64,000 nucleotides of DNA, taken from assembly GCA_003222245.1 (NCBI GenBank), contig QHVH01000004.1, positions 1 through 64,000 of the forward strand, given 5' to 3'. Position 1 is the first letter of the stretch. Each line of letters opens with the position of its first letter. A program made the translations under genes and the position numbers. The stretch is from Blastocatellia bacterium AA13 (lineage in GTDB: Bacteria; Acidobacteriota; Blastocatellia; UBA7656). Shown in pieces: positions 9,230 through 17,550 of the stretch. The notes under the pieces are model-generated. The model was not told the DNA's origin, ran no database searches, and worked only from the letters and a program-made list of their open reading frames with translations.

Positions 9230-10066
9230 ATGACAGCAAAGTCGATTCTCCCGCTCCTCTTACTTGCGACCTCTCTTTCCGTCGCAGGGCCGATCGGTAC
9301 AAATTCGATCGGTCCGGTCGTGAGGGCGGGTTTGCCGGAAATCGCTGCGCCTTCGCATCGCATTACCCAGGCCGGAAAGACGAAGATTGAGTCCGGCCTT
9401 TTCGCTTGCAACGGTTCAACTACACGATTTGAAATTCGACCGGCCATTGCAGGGCAATCACACCCCAGCTCTTCGCAAGCGATTCTTCTCGATCCTAAGA
9501 ATAGTGCCTGGAAACAGCGCGCTCCCGAGATCTTTCGGGCAAGATTCGAAACAAGTAAAGGCAGCTTTATTATAGAAGCTCATCGAGAATGGGCGCCGAT
9601 CGGCGTCAACCGGTTTTATAATCTGATTCGCGCGGGCTTCTTCGACGGCTCGCGCTTCTTTCGCGTTCGGGCCGGATTTATTGCGCAATTTGGCCTGCCC
9701 GGCGAGCCCGCCATCGCGAGAGCCTGGAGAGATCAGGCAATTCCGGATGATCCAGTGCGACAGAGCAATAAACGCGGCTTTATCTCATATGCGATGACGG
9801 GGCCGAACACGAGAACGACACAGTTGTTTGTCAATCTCGCGGATAATTCACGTCTCGACGGCGAAGGGTTTGCCCCTATCGGCAAAGTAGTCGATGGCAT
9901 GGAGGTCATCGATTCGCTCTATTCGGGCTATGGAGAAGCGTCAGGCGGAGGAATGCGCGGCGGCAAGCAGGCGAGACTCTTTGAAGAAGGCGCCGAATAT
10001 CTCGATCGAGAGTTTCCGAAGCTGGATCGCTTGTTGCGATGCCGAATCGAGCCTTCCGGAAAATGA
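9230..10066 (+). CDS. Exported cyclophilin-type peptidyl-prolyl cis-trans isomerase
   Basis: A 278-residue protein with a signal peptide (residues ~1-20), a linker of about 80 residues and a cyclophilin-like domain (~105-270). Family motifs visible include FETSKGSFIIE, WAPIGVNRFYNLI, FFDGSRFFR, GFISYA, TQLFVNLADNSRLDGEGFAPIG and VDGMEVIDSLY. Cyclophilins isomerise X-Pro bonds and assist protein folding, here probably in the periplasm. In FFRVRAGFIAQFG the arginine of the FxRxxxxFxxQ catalytic pattern is present. It follows the DinB gene by 39 bases and may share its transcript. An unusual feature is the long linker between signal and domain. Confidence 0.9.
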   Translation: MTAKSILPLLLLATSLSVAGPIGTNSIGPVVRAGLPEIAAPSHRITQAGKTKIESGLFACNGSTTRFEIRPAIAGQSHPSSSQAILLDPKNSAWKQRAPEIFRARFETSKGSFIIEAHREWAPIGVNRFYNLIRAGFFDGSRFFRVRAGFIAQFGLPGEPAIARAWRDQAIPDDPVRQSNKRGFISYAMTGPNTRTTQLFVNLADNSRLDGEGFAPIGKVVDGMEVIDSLYSGYGEASGGGMRGGKQARLFEEGAEYLDREFPKLDRLLRCRIEPSGK

Positions 10067-10146
10067 CCAAAGCGGCTCGCCTTCGGACAGGTGAGCGGAT
10101 TGCATCACGAAGAAGAGTTCGCAAAAAGTCGAGTCTCGGAAATCAG

Positions 10147-10695
10147 ATGACCTACACAGGCGTACAAGGTCCCTATCACTGGATCGAAGATCCGGCTCTC
10201 ACACTGAGTGATCTTCTGCGGATTTGTCCTTCGTTCGTTCTGAGCAAGTACCTGATCCTAACATCATTCGATGGCCGACCGCTTCAGTTGACGCGGCGGG
10301 AATACAATTCAGGCTGGATGCAACAAGGCCGAGTTGCGATCAATCCGCGAGTCGAATCGACCTCGGATATTCCCCTTGGCGCCTATGATGAATGGTTTCT
10401 CTTTAAGAAGGCGCCGCTGATGGAAGAATTCAAGATTTTCGTGAATGATTCTGAATTCTCGCTCCGCAATCCGTTGGAGATTGGCGGCAACGGCTCGCAC
10501 GGCGGCGGCTCGCGTATTGAAGGTGCCGCACCGCCAGGTCTTATACAGCTTCAGGAGTTATTCTGGATGCAACTGGAGCTCAAGTCCGTCGAGACCTACA
10601 TTGCCAGAGGAAATAAATTCATACTGGCGACTACAGAACAGCTTCTTTATGAGATGCTGGTGGATAATATGAAACTCTCGAGCGAAGACATCTGA
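10147..10695 (+). CDS. Hypothetical protein with a glycine-rich loop
   Basis: A 182-residue protein I do not recognise. I place the start at 10147 (MTYTGVQGPYHW), because the open frame upstream is an Arg-rich extension that overlaps the end of the cyclophilin gene. The sequence is balanced and has no signal peptide or membrane helix. A Gly/Ser/His-rich loop (GGNGSHGGGSRIEGAAPPG) splits it, and the C-terminal part has an amphipathic helix-like segment (LQELFWMQLELKSVETYI). No catalytic motif is apparent. It sits 80 bases after the isomerase gene on the same strand. Confidence 0.6.
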   Translation: MTYTGVQGPYHWIEDPALTLSDLLRICPSFVLSKYLILTSFDGRPLQLTRREYNSGWMQQGRVAINPRVESTSDIPLGAYDEWFLFKKAPLMEEFKIFVNDSEFSLRNPLEIGGNGSHGGGSRIEGAAPPGLIQLQELFWMQLELKSVETYIARGNKFILATTEQLLYEMLVDNMKLSSEDI

Positions 10696-10796
10696 GCGAT
10701 AAATGTTCGTGACCGATCTGGTGGAAGCGATGGAAGATTTCAAACACGTTGACGACGAGCAGCAATAAGAAAAGTGTGAATTATGGAGATACCAGC

Positions 10797-11192
10797 ATGA
10801 TGAGCGCAACCGTATCACCAGCCGTTATCGCAGACACCCATACTCTAATTTGGTCACTGTTCGAGCCTTCCCGCCTATCGGTTGCCGCAAAGAGGGCGCT
10901 GGCTGATGCAGAAGCCGCAGGCGCTCCCATTTATATCTCTTCCGTGAGCATTGTTGAGTTGCGCTACCTGGTCGAGAAAGGAAAATTCACCGAGGCCGAT
11001 TTAACGCTCCGAAAGCAGCCGAACGAAATCGATCATTCTCAACTCCGCCCAGAAGCGATCCGTTCCCTCCGGCTGCGCCGAGATGAACCCGACATGGCCG
11101 CCGTGCTCAGGCGCGATTACCGCCACGTTAGTGTTATCCGCGATTTCTTTTCGTTTGAACGGCTCGAATGGGATTATCGGATCGTCCTTTGA
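10797..11192 (+). pseudogene. 3'-truncated VapC-like PIN-domain toxin gene
   Basis: The frame starts after a GGAGA ribosome binding site (~10783) and encodes the first ~65-70 residues of a PIN domain: VIADTHTLIWSLF with the first catalytic Asp, and VSIVELRYLVEKGKF with the catalytic Glu. After about 11000 the family pattern stops. The remaining ~64 codons read antisense through the 3' end of the convergent hydrolase gene and look like shadow sequence (RSLRLRRDEPDMAAVLRR). The C-terminal half, with the later acidic residues and the DPFDR-type segment, is missing. This fits a toxin gene cut by a deletion or rearrangement. No clear antitoxin is present; a 21-codon frame at 10703-10768 has no family likeness. 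Confidence 0.7.
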
Positions 11193-12014
11193 GTGAACGA
11201 TCATCGTCGGAACCGCGATCTCCGCAATTAAAGGGAGAGAGCTGGAGCGCTCATAGTAGTCGCTCGCGTTCAAAAATCCCGCGAGAGGCGCGGTGAACGT
11301 GTCGTCAAAATCTCGAATCGTCCTGACGTTGCGCAGCTTGTCAACATCATATCGGCCGGGCATCAGCCGGGCTTTTCGCCGAAGCCGGTTGCGGAGACTG
11401 ACCATGAACCGCCACTGATATAACAGGTTTGAAGTCATCTCGACCGCTTCGACGCACGAGGGAAGATCTATGGTGGGAGAGACGACGGCAACGCCTCTGA
11501 CCTCTGTAGGAATCCGGTTGCCATATTCTCCGGCGAGCTTGAGAACGACGTTGCCGCCCAGCGAATACCCCGCGAGATAAATCTCGGTAAGCCGATCCCT
11601 TTCAATCAGCTCGCTCAAAATGAATCGCAGATCGTCCGTCAACCCCGCATGATAAAGCGTCGAGCTCAGGTGTTCGGTGCCGCCGCAATTGCGCATGTTT
11701 ACGCGTACTGCATTGAATCCGGCTTTCAGAGCCTTTTCGGCGGTGCCCAGCATGTATTGCGAGTCCGTGGAACCTTCCATTCCGTGAAGCATCAGGAGCG
11801 TAGGAAAGGATTGTTTCTCCGGCTGCCACGAGCAGTGAGTTAATATCCGGACGTCCTTGGTTATGTCGAAGTACCGCGGCGCGGTATTGTTGGGCAGGAG
11901 CCGTGTTCGCCTGCGCGCCATCGTCGCCGCGATAGTCTGAGCATGGCCGCTCCGCAGCACCGGATGAGGCACGAAGGGAACTCGTTCGATTCGCTTAATA
12001 AGTTGTTCTCTCAC
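11001..12014 (-). CDS. YheT-family alpha/beta hydrolase
   Basis: A 337-residue protein of the YheT/UPF0017 alpha/beta-hydrolase group, close to the family length. Visible are the family start FVPHPVLRSGHAQTI, the oxyanion region LLMLHGMEGS, the nucleophile elbow AGYSLGGNVVLK (Ser in GYSLGG), an Asp in VHSKDDPIIPF and the His in EHGGHVGFI, which together give a full catalytic triad. Substrates of bacterial YheT proteins are poorly known; esterase activity on short lipids is expected. Its 3' end overlaps the truncated PIN frame on the other strand by 192 bases. The hydrolase is intact. Confidence 0.93.
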   Translation of the reverse strand: MREQLIKRIERVPFVPHPVLRSGHAQTIAATMARRRTRLLPNNTAPRYFDITKDVRILTHCSWQPEKQSFPTLLMLHGMEGSTDSQYMLGTAEKALKAGFNAVRVNMRNCGGTEHLSSTLYHAGLTDDLRFILSELIERDRLTEIYLAGYSLGGNVVLKLAGEYGNRIPTEVRGVAVVSPTIDLPSCVEAVEMTSNLLYQWRFMVSLRNRLRRKARLMPGRYDVDKLRNVRTIRDFDDTFTAPLAGFLNASDYYERSSSLPLIAEIAVPTMIVHSKDDPIIPFEPFKRKEIADNTNVAVIAPEHGGHVGFISAQPEGTDRFWAELRMIDFVRLLSER

Positions 12015-12164
12015 GTTCGACTACACTGCCTGCATGCTTGACCATGATTGCACGCAGGTTTCAGGCTGTCGACATGGCCAGCATTGCTCGGCTCCGCGCC
12101 GCGCTCAACAGCCGCCGCGCTCAATACTGGTTTGCCGAGCATCTTTCAAATAGAATCGCGGGAA

Positions 12165-14177
12165 ATGGCCGACGCAAGAGACGAAAAACATCGCTATGGT
12201 CAGCACTATACGCCGGAGCACGTGGCCCGTTTATTGGCGGCATTCGCGGTCAAATCTGAGGGCGCCAGAGTGTTGGACCCCAGTTGCGGAGATGGCCGCC
12301 TGCTTCGCGCGGCAATTCACACCAAAAAACAAATATCTGCCAATCGGCTAAGATCAGAGTCCGTTTGCGATCTCGATAATGCGCTGGCCGGAGAAACAGT
12401 CGGCGTTGAGCGCTCGCCGGAAGCAGCCCAACTCGCCGCGGAGTGCGGAGCGCGAATCATCGCCGCGGATTTCTTTGACGTTACGCCCGGCGAAATTTAC
12501 CGCGGGATCGGCGTTTCGGCCGACTTCGACGCGATCATAGGCAATCCGCCTTATATTCGTCAGGAGTTGATGGGAGACTCCGATAAGGAGCGGATCGCGC
12601 GCAGGCTTCAGACACCGTCGCCATTCGAACATACCGGCGATAGCCTCACGATGCCGCAATGGTCGAAGCGGTCGGATATCTATGTTTACTTCTTCGCGCA
12701 CGCGGCGCGGTTTCTGAGGCCGGGAGGCCGGATCGCATTTCTGACTTCCAGCAACTGGCTGGACGTGGGCTACGGAGCACAGCTTCGAGAGTTCTTGTTG
12801 ATGAACTTTCGCGTGATCGCGATATTGGAGTCATCGGTGGAAAGCTTCTTCGCCGACGCATCGATCAATACGACCATTACCGTGCTGGAGCGCGAACCGA
12901 ACGCGGGCGTCAGAAATCGGAATGCTACCCGGTTTGTGTATCTGACATCTCCGCTATCGGAAATCTTTGCTCAATTCGGGCCTATCGATGAGCGCGAGGC
13001 AATTGCGTTCGCGCACGAGATCGAAAACACAAAGGCTTCAATTACTACTCCTTTTCATCGTGTGAGAGTGGTGCCGCGGAAAAATCTGGCCGGCGATGCC
13101 GCTCACGGCAATGCGGACAAAGTGCGGATCGATACGTGGGGCAGGTACCTTCGAGCGGACGGCGTATTTTTTACGATTCTCGAACGGGGGAGCGGGCTGA
13201 CCGAATTGTCCCAAATTGCCGACGTGCGATTCGGAGTCAAAACCGGAGCGAACGACTTCTTTTATTTGAGGGCTGAAGAATCCGCGACGGCCCCGGCCGA
13301 TTCGTCATTGAAGCCCCTCGATCAAATGGCGTCCCTTCGAAGAGGTCTGACTACGGGCGCAAACGAGTTCTTTTATTTGACTGCATCGGCCGAAGAAGAA
13401 GCCGCGGGACTGAATGATACAACGGTCACGAAGGTTAAAGACGCGGCAGGCATTACTCATCTGATCGAGGCAAGATTTCTTTCGCCAATCGTATTTTCTC
13501 TGAAGGAAATGCCGGGAATTTATCTTAGCGGCGAGCGCACTCGAAAGCTTGTATTCGATTGCAACAAAGATTCGGACAATCTCGAAGGGACGCATGCGCT
13601 CGAATATATTCGCCAGGGCGAACGATCCGAGGTGCATAAGCGGAGTACTTGCGCCTCTCGCAGGCCCTGGTATTCGGTCGCCCGAGGCCGCGCTCCGGCG
13701 CCGCTGATACTGCCTTCGAAGATCGGCGCGCGATGGCTGGTTGCGATCAACCGGGCCGGCGTGCTCGAAGACAAAAAGCAATACGGAGTGTTTCCCGCAC
13801 CCGGAGTGTCTATCAATGTGCTTGCCGCGCTGCTGAACTCCACGTGGGCGCGCTGCTGTCTCGAGATGACTTGCAGACAGCTTACGGGCGCGCAGGCAAT
13901 CGCGGATATCGATGTCGCGGTCGCCGAACGGATGCTGCTGCCGGATCCGCGCCTTTTGCCATCCGAATTGGCCTCAGGGCTTGAGGCAGCGTTAGCGGAG
14001 CTTGGACGTCGTCCTATTGCATCGCTCTTCGAAGAAACGGAGCGCCCGGATCGGCGCCGTCTTGACGATCTGGTCCTTCAAGCGATCGGATTCAACTCAA
14101 AGCCCGAGCGCGAAAGAGTCATGGACGAGCTGTATTCGACAGTGATCAACCTGGTTCGCAGAAGGCTTTCCAAGTAG
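12165..14177 (+). CDS. N6-adenine DNA methyltransferase with TaqI/Eco57I-type specificity region
   Basis: A 670-residue methyltransferase. Near the N-terminus are the motif X-like segment YGQHYTPEHVARLL (residues 11-24), the SAM-binding motif I RVLDPSCGDG (35-44) and the catalytic motif IV NPPY (127-130). The C-terminal half resembles the target-recognition part of TaqI/Eco57I-type enzymes (SQIADVRFGVKTGANDFFYL). A second copy of that signature, LRRGLTTGANEFFYL, occurs 37 residues later (residues 391-405). No nuclease motif is visible in the protein and no nuclease gene is adjacent, so it is probably a solitary methyltransferase. The start at 12165 (MADARDEKHR) excludes a non-family N-terminal extension. 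Confidence 0.88.
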   Translation: MADARDEKHRYGQHYTPEHVARLLAAFAVKSEGARVLDPSCGDGRLLRAAIHTKKQISANRLRSESVCDLDNALAGETVGVERSPEAAQLAAECGARIIAADFFDVTPGEIYRGIGVSADFDAIIGNPPYIRQELMGDSDKERIARRLQTPSPFEHTGDSLTMPQWSKRSDIYVYFFAHAARFLRPGGRIAFLTSSNWLDVGYGAQLREFLLMNFRVIAILESSVESFFADASINTTITVLEREPNAGVRNRNATRFVYLTSPLSEIFAQFGPIDEREAIAFAHEIENTKASITTPFHRVRVVPRKNLAGDAAHGNADKVRIDTWGRYLRADGVFFTILERGSGLTELSQIADVRFGVKTGANDFFYLRAEESATAPADSSLKPLDQMASLRRGLTTGANEFFYLTASAEEEAAGLNDTTVTKVKDAAGITHLIEARFLSPIVFSLKEMPGIYLSGERTRKLVFDCNKDSDNLEGTHALEYIRQGERSEVHKRSTCASRRPWYSVARGRAPAPLILPSKIGARWLVAINRAGVLEDKKQYGVFPAPGVSINVLAALLNSTWARCCLEMTCRQLTGAQAIADIDVAVAERMLLPDPRLLPSELASGLEAALAELGRRPIASLFEETERPDRRRLDDLVLQAIGFNSKPERERVMDELYSTVINLVRRRLSK

Positions 14178-14215
14178 ACAGTTGCAGCCTTAGAATCTCT
14201 GCCTGCCGATTCACA

Positions 14216-15379
14216 ATGTCTTTCAAACGAATACTGCTCATAGTTCTCGATAGCGCGGGTATCGGCGCAATGCCGGACGCGGACGAATACGGCGACTCGG
14301 GATCGGATACGATCGGGCACACGCTGTCCTCTCGTGATGTTCGCATTCCTAATATGCGGCAGCTCGGACTGGCCAACATCCGGAAACTCGCTATCGAACC
14401 GGTCGCGGAACCGGGCGGAGCCTATGGGCGAGCTGCTCTTGCGTCCAGGGGAAAAGATACAACAACCGGCCACTGGGAAATGAGCGGGTTGATTATCGAA
14501 CGCCCTTTCCCCACGTATCCCGATGGATTCCCGCGCAGAATAATCGATGAGTTTCAAAAGAGTATCGGCCGCGGCGTTCTGGGCAACAAGGCGGCTTCCG
14601 GCACCGAAATAATTAAGGAGCTCGGCGCGGAGCACGTTCGCACGGGCAAGCCTATTGTCTATACGTCCGCCGACAGCGTCTTTCAGATCGCCGCGCACGA
14701 AGACATTGTGCCGCTCGCCGAGCTTTACCATTGGTGCGAAATCGCGCGCGCTCAATTGACTGGAGAAGATGAAGTTGGCCGCGTGATCGCCCGCCCGTTT
14801 GTGGGAACTCCGGGAAATTTTCGCAGAACCGAAGCGCGCCAGGATTATGCGATCGAACCCGCTCAAGAAACGCTGCTCGACTGCATGAAATCGGCAGGCT
14901 TCGACGTGGTCGCCGTAGGAAAAATAGGCTCGATCTTCTGCCATCGAGGAACGACTGAAGAACTGAAGGCCGGCAATAACGATGCGGCGGTCGATCAGAC
15001 GCTGCGAGCCCTGACGTCTGATTCGCGCGGATTGATCTTCACCAATCTTGTTGACTTCGACATGTTGTACGGCCATCGCAACGATGTGGAAGGCTATGCT
15101 CGGGCGCTTGAGCGATTCGACACACGCTTGTCCGAGATTCAATCGGCCATGCGCGATGATGATTTGTTGATGATTACTGCCGACCACGGCTGCGATCCTT
15201 CGGATATTTCGACGGATCATACTCGTGAATACGTGCCGATTCTTGTTTGGGGCAGGCAAGCGAAAAGCGTTGATTTGGGAACGCGTGCTACCCTGGCGGA
15301 TATCGGTCAAACCGTCGCGGAGAATTTCGGCTTGAGACTCCAGTCAGGCGAGAGCTTTCTGCGTGATATATCTGGTTAG
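14216..15379 (+). CDS. deoB: Phosphopentomutase
   Basis: A 387-residue alkaline-phosphatase-superfamily enzyme that interconverts ribose 1-phosphate (or deoxyribose 1-phosphate) and the 5-phosphate in nucleoside salvage. The start LLIVLDSAGIGAMPDA carries the metal-binding Asp, the phosphoacceptor Thr lies in GKDTTTGHWEMSG, and the C-terminal metal ligands lie in LLMITADHGCDP and STDHTREYVPIL. Length matches the family (~390-410). It starts 38 bases after the methyltransferase gene. No other deo or nucleoside gene is nearby. A 410-codon frame on the opposite strand is only its shadow. Confidence 0.96.
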   Translation: MSFKRILLIVLDSAGIGAMPDADEYGDSGSDTIGHTLSSRDVRIPNMRQLGLANIRKLAIEPVAEPGGAYGRAALASRGKDTTTGHWEMSGLIIERPFPTYPDGFPRRIIDEFQKSIGRGVLGNKAASGTEIIKELGAEHVRTGKPIVYTSADSVFQIAAHEDIVPLAELYHWCEIARAQLTGEDEVGRVIARPFVGTPGNFRRTEARQDYAIEPAQETLLDCMKSAGFDVVAVGKIGSIFCHRGTTEELKAGNNDAAVDQTLRALTSDSRGLIFTNLVDFDMLYGHRNDVEGYARALERFDTRLSEIQSAMRDDDLLMITADHGCDPSDISTDHTREYVPILVWGRQAKSVDLGTRATLADIGQTVAENFGLRLQSGESFLRDISG

Positions 15380-15453
15380 AAATGGCCGTGCTCCGGTTTA
15401 CGCGTGATATAATCTCGCGGCTCCCCAGCATTGAGGTCCGCCACAACAGTACA

Positions 15454-16236
15454 ATGAAAAGAACAGCAGCCATGCTGATATCGATTAGCTTGCTTGCGGC
15501 AATCGCGACGGCCATGCCAAGAGCGAGCGCTTATAGCATCGGTTCAAACTCATTTTCAGTCGTTATACAGGACGATTTGCAAGGTCTTCTCAAGAAACTG
15601 AAGAGCAGCGCAGTCGAGGAGCGGCGCGATGCAGCTCAACAACTCGCGGGTTTGGCCGATCCGCGCTCGACCGATGCGTTGATTGCGGTGCTGAGCGACG
15701 GCGATGCGGGAGTGCGTGCGGCTGCCGCCGATGCTTTGGGATTGATAGGCGATAAACGCGCGGTTGAACCTTTGACCGGTTTGTTGAAAGACAACATCGC
15801 GTTTGTTCGAAGCGCGGCTGCGCGAGTGCTTGGTCAACTCGCCGATGCGCGATCGGTCGATCCGCTTAAGGCGGCGCTTCAGGATTCGAGTTCGAGTGTG
15901 CGTGGGGCCGCGGCGCTGGGATTGGGATCGCTTCACGACACTCGCGTGGTTCCGGACATGATCCCATATCTAAGGGATGAGGCTCCAGATGTGCGGGCTG
16001 CCGTAGCGTCCGCGCTTGGCGATCTCAGAGACAAGCGCGCCGTCGAGGCGCTTTCGCAGTTGTTGAAGGACGAAAGGACTGTGAGAGTGGCGGCGGCAAT
16101 CGCCCTGGCGGACATTGGCGACAAAAAAGCGCTTCCGCGCCTAAAGGAGGCGGTCGATGCGGAAAAAGAGGCCGAGATAAAATCGCAAATGGCCGACGCT
16201 CTCCATCGCCTGACCGCGGCACCCGATCAGACCTGA
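15454..16236 (+). CDS. Exported HEAT-repeat (PBS-lyase type) protein
   Basis: A 260-residue protein with a signal peptide (MKRTAAMLISISLLAAIATA, then MPRASA) and about six ~31-residue HEAT/PBS-lyase repeats (~residues 45-255). Each has the pattern DxRAVxPLxxLLKDxxxxVRxAAAxALGxIGD, for example DKRAVEPLTGLLKDN and DKRAVEALSQLLKDE. The repeats form an alpha-solenoid for protein-protein contact; no catalytic site is expected. The start at 15454 gives an intact signal peptide, whereas the frame upstream does not look coding. It follows deoB by 74 bases. Binding partner unknown. Confidence 0.88.
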   Translation: MKRTAAMLISISLLAAIATAMPRASAYSIGSNSFSVVIQDDLQGLLKKLKSSAVEERRDAAQQLAGLADPRSTDALIAVLSDGDAGVRAAAADALGLIGDKRAVEPLTGLLKDNIAFVRSAAARVLGQLADARSVDPLKAALQDSSSSVRGAAALGLGSLHDTRVVPDMIPYLRDEAPDVRAAVASALGDLRDKRAVEALSQLLKDERTVRVAAAIALADIGDKKALPRLKEAVDAEKEAEIKSQMADALHRLTAAPDQT

Positions 16237-16276
16237 AGTAAAGACGTCCGCCTGAAAGATGAGTTTCTAATCTGAT

Positions 16277-16292
16277 GCTCCGTTTCCGGAGC
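16277..16292. terminator. Short hairpin between convergent genes
   Basis: A perfect 6-base inverted repeat, GCTCCG / CGGAGC, with a TTTC loop lies between the ends of the HEAT gene (plus) and rpsU (minus). It lacks a clear T-run on either strand, so it is only a possible terminator. Confidence 0.35.
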
Positions 16293-16297
16293 CCCGC

Positions 16298-16501
16298 TCA
16301 ATCTTCAGTTACGCGTTTTCTCATGCTCTTGCGAGCTCGTCTTCTGGCTACCTGTGATTTTAAGCGCCTGCGCTCACCGGGCTTCAGATAGAAAGCGTGC
16401 TTCTTGGTGTCGGTGATGATCCCCTCGCGCGCAACCTGTCGCTTGAACCGGCGAATGGCGCTTTCGATATTCTCGTTTTCGTGCACCTGAACTCTTGCCA
16501 C
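16298..16501 (-). CDS. rpsU: 30S ribosomal protein S21
   Basis: A 67-residue protein with full S21 family character: VQVHENENIESAIRRFKRQV at the N-terminus and the very basic tail RRRLKSQVARRRARKSMRKR. S21 binds near the 3' end of 16S rRNA and helps initiation. The start codon is GTG at 16501, preceded at ideal distance by an AGGAGG Shine-Dalgarno sequence, which decides the start. Here rpsU stands alone, not in the classic rpsU-dnaG-rpoD macromolecular synthesis operon. Confidence 0.96.
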   Translation of the reverse strand: MARVQVHENENIESAIRRFKRQVAREGIITDTKKHAFYLKPGERRRLKSQVARRRARKSMRKRVTED

Positions 16502-17043
16502 TCAAACCCCTCCTGATTAGACACTCCTGCGATCCCTTTTTTTTAGACCCTGGATTGTACCCTCGTATTTTCTTGCCTGGATGTTCGCACCAATGGAACC
16601 GCCAAGAATACCGAAGGCCCGTGTCGAATGTCAAATTTAATCACTGGATTGTGAGGGAGGATTTTTGGAAGCCGAAACGCCAGAGCGCGCCGCGCGCCTT
16701 GAGCCACATCACGGCGGAAGCGTACACCGTGAATTGCCGGTTAGGGGGCGGCAGCAGAGCGTAGTTCGCTCGCAGTGGCCCAGCGCGCAGCGCGCACTGT
16801 CGGGGGCGGATGACTTATGATTGGGAAGGCGGCAAACTCCGGTCGAAACAGCCTCGGTATGGAACGGAGGAAAAGAGATAGGATTAGAAAGGGGCTTTCG
16901 AACTTCTCGAACAAGTAGACCGGCCAAGTGTACGTCGGAGCCCGCGAGGGTGTCAATTACCTGTATGGGTGTTTTTTACAGTTAACAGGACAGCGGGGCG
17001 GAGGTTGTCTTTTTTGGGGAATGATAAGCGCAACTAAGAAAAG
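16502..17043. other. Long intergenic stretch between rpsU and the cold-shock gene
   Basis: About 540 bases before the terminator at 17044. The end next to rpsU must hold the rpsU promoter and leader on the minus strand. A CGCGCAGCGCGC-like short palindrome is visible near 16780-16800. Open frames here are short, lack ribosome binding sites and show no protein family. I see no gene. Confidence 0.4.
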
Positions 17044-17079
17044 AAAAGCCAGGCTCGGCTGCTCTCGAGCCCGGCTTTT
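17044..17079 (-). terminator. Strong rho-independent terminator of the cold-shock gene
   Basis: A 14-base-pair imperfect inverted repeat: AAAAGCC, one base, GGCTCG, an 8-base loop, CGAGCC, one base, GGCTTTT. It starts 19 bases after the stop codon of the minus-strand cold-shock gene and, read on that strand, ends in TTTTCTT. A-rich flanks on both sides would let it act in both directions. Confidence 0.85.
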
Positions 17080-17097
17080 CTCCTAAAAAGCGTTCCG

Positions 17098-17301
17098 CTA
17101 AACGGCTATGACGTTAGCAGCCGCCAGGCCCTTGGGGCCTTCGATCACGGCGAACTCAACACGCTGACCTTCATTCAGCGTCTTGTAGCCGTCAGTCTCT
17201 ATGGCGGAATAATGGACGAAGATATCTTCGCCGTTCTCACGCATAATGAAACCATACCCCTTCGTTGCGTTGAACCATTTAACCGTTCCAGTCTCCTTCA
17301 T
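17098..17301 (-). CDS. Cold-shock domain protein (CspA family)
   Basis: A 67-residue single cold-shock-domain protein, the normal length. RNA-binding motifs RNP1 (KGYGFI) and RNP2 (DIFVHY) are intact, as is the start [10 protein letters not shown]. It is a nucleic-acid chaperone that melts RNA secondary structure. The ATG is preceded by AAGGAG at good distance. A terminator follows closely and a ~250-base upstream stretch separates it from gltX, as expected for a monocistronic csp gene. CspA-like proteins are highly redundant, so no specific symbol is given. Confidence 0.95.
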   Translation of the reverse strand: MKETGTVKWFNATKGYGFIMRENGEDIFVHYSAIETDGYKTLNEGQRVEFAVIEGPKGLAAANVIAV

Positions 17302-17550
17302 GCTTACTTCTCCTTATTCATCAGTGTGTAGAATGCGTAGTGATGATCGGAGCTAAAGCAGAGAGCGTTCGCGGTCAAACTTTCAAACGCGCAAAACCTT
17401 AACTTCAACTTCAGTCCTCCTCACACTACTCTTAATCAAAACTCGCACATCCTACACGCGACCTTAGTTGGTGTCAACAGAATTGATCGCTTCAAATCGG
17501 GAGGGCCATCTCTTGCTATTTGCTTGGCCGCTCGGCCATAATCGGCCTTT
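17302..17550 (-). promoter_or_regulatory. Cold-shock gene leader and promoter region, divergent from gltX
   Basis: The ~250 bases between the divergent csp and gltX starts contain no open frame of note. Genes of this family often have a long structured 5' leader that acts as an RNA thermosensor. The length would allow that, but I did not identify a specific fold. The gltX promoter must be here as well. Confidence 0.4.

Noticed and set aside
10703-10768. 21-codon frame before the PIN gene as an antitoxin
   Set aside because: Too short and without similarity to known antitoxin folds; at most a remnant.
14078-15310. 410-codon minus-strand frame opposite deoB
   Set aside because: deoB is a clear enzyme gene with all motifs; the opposite frame is rich in Arg/Ser/His and has no domain, typical of a shadow in GC-rich coding DNA.
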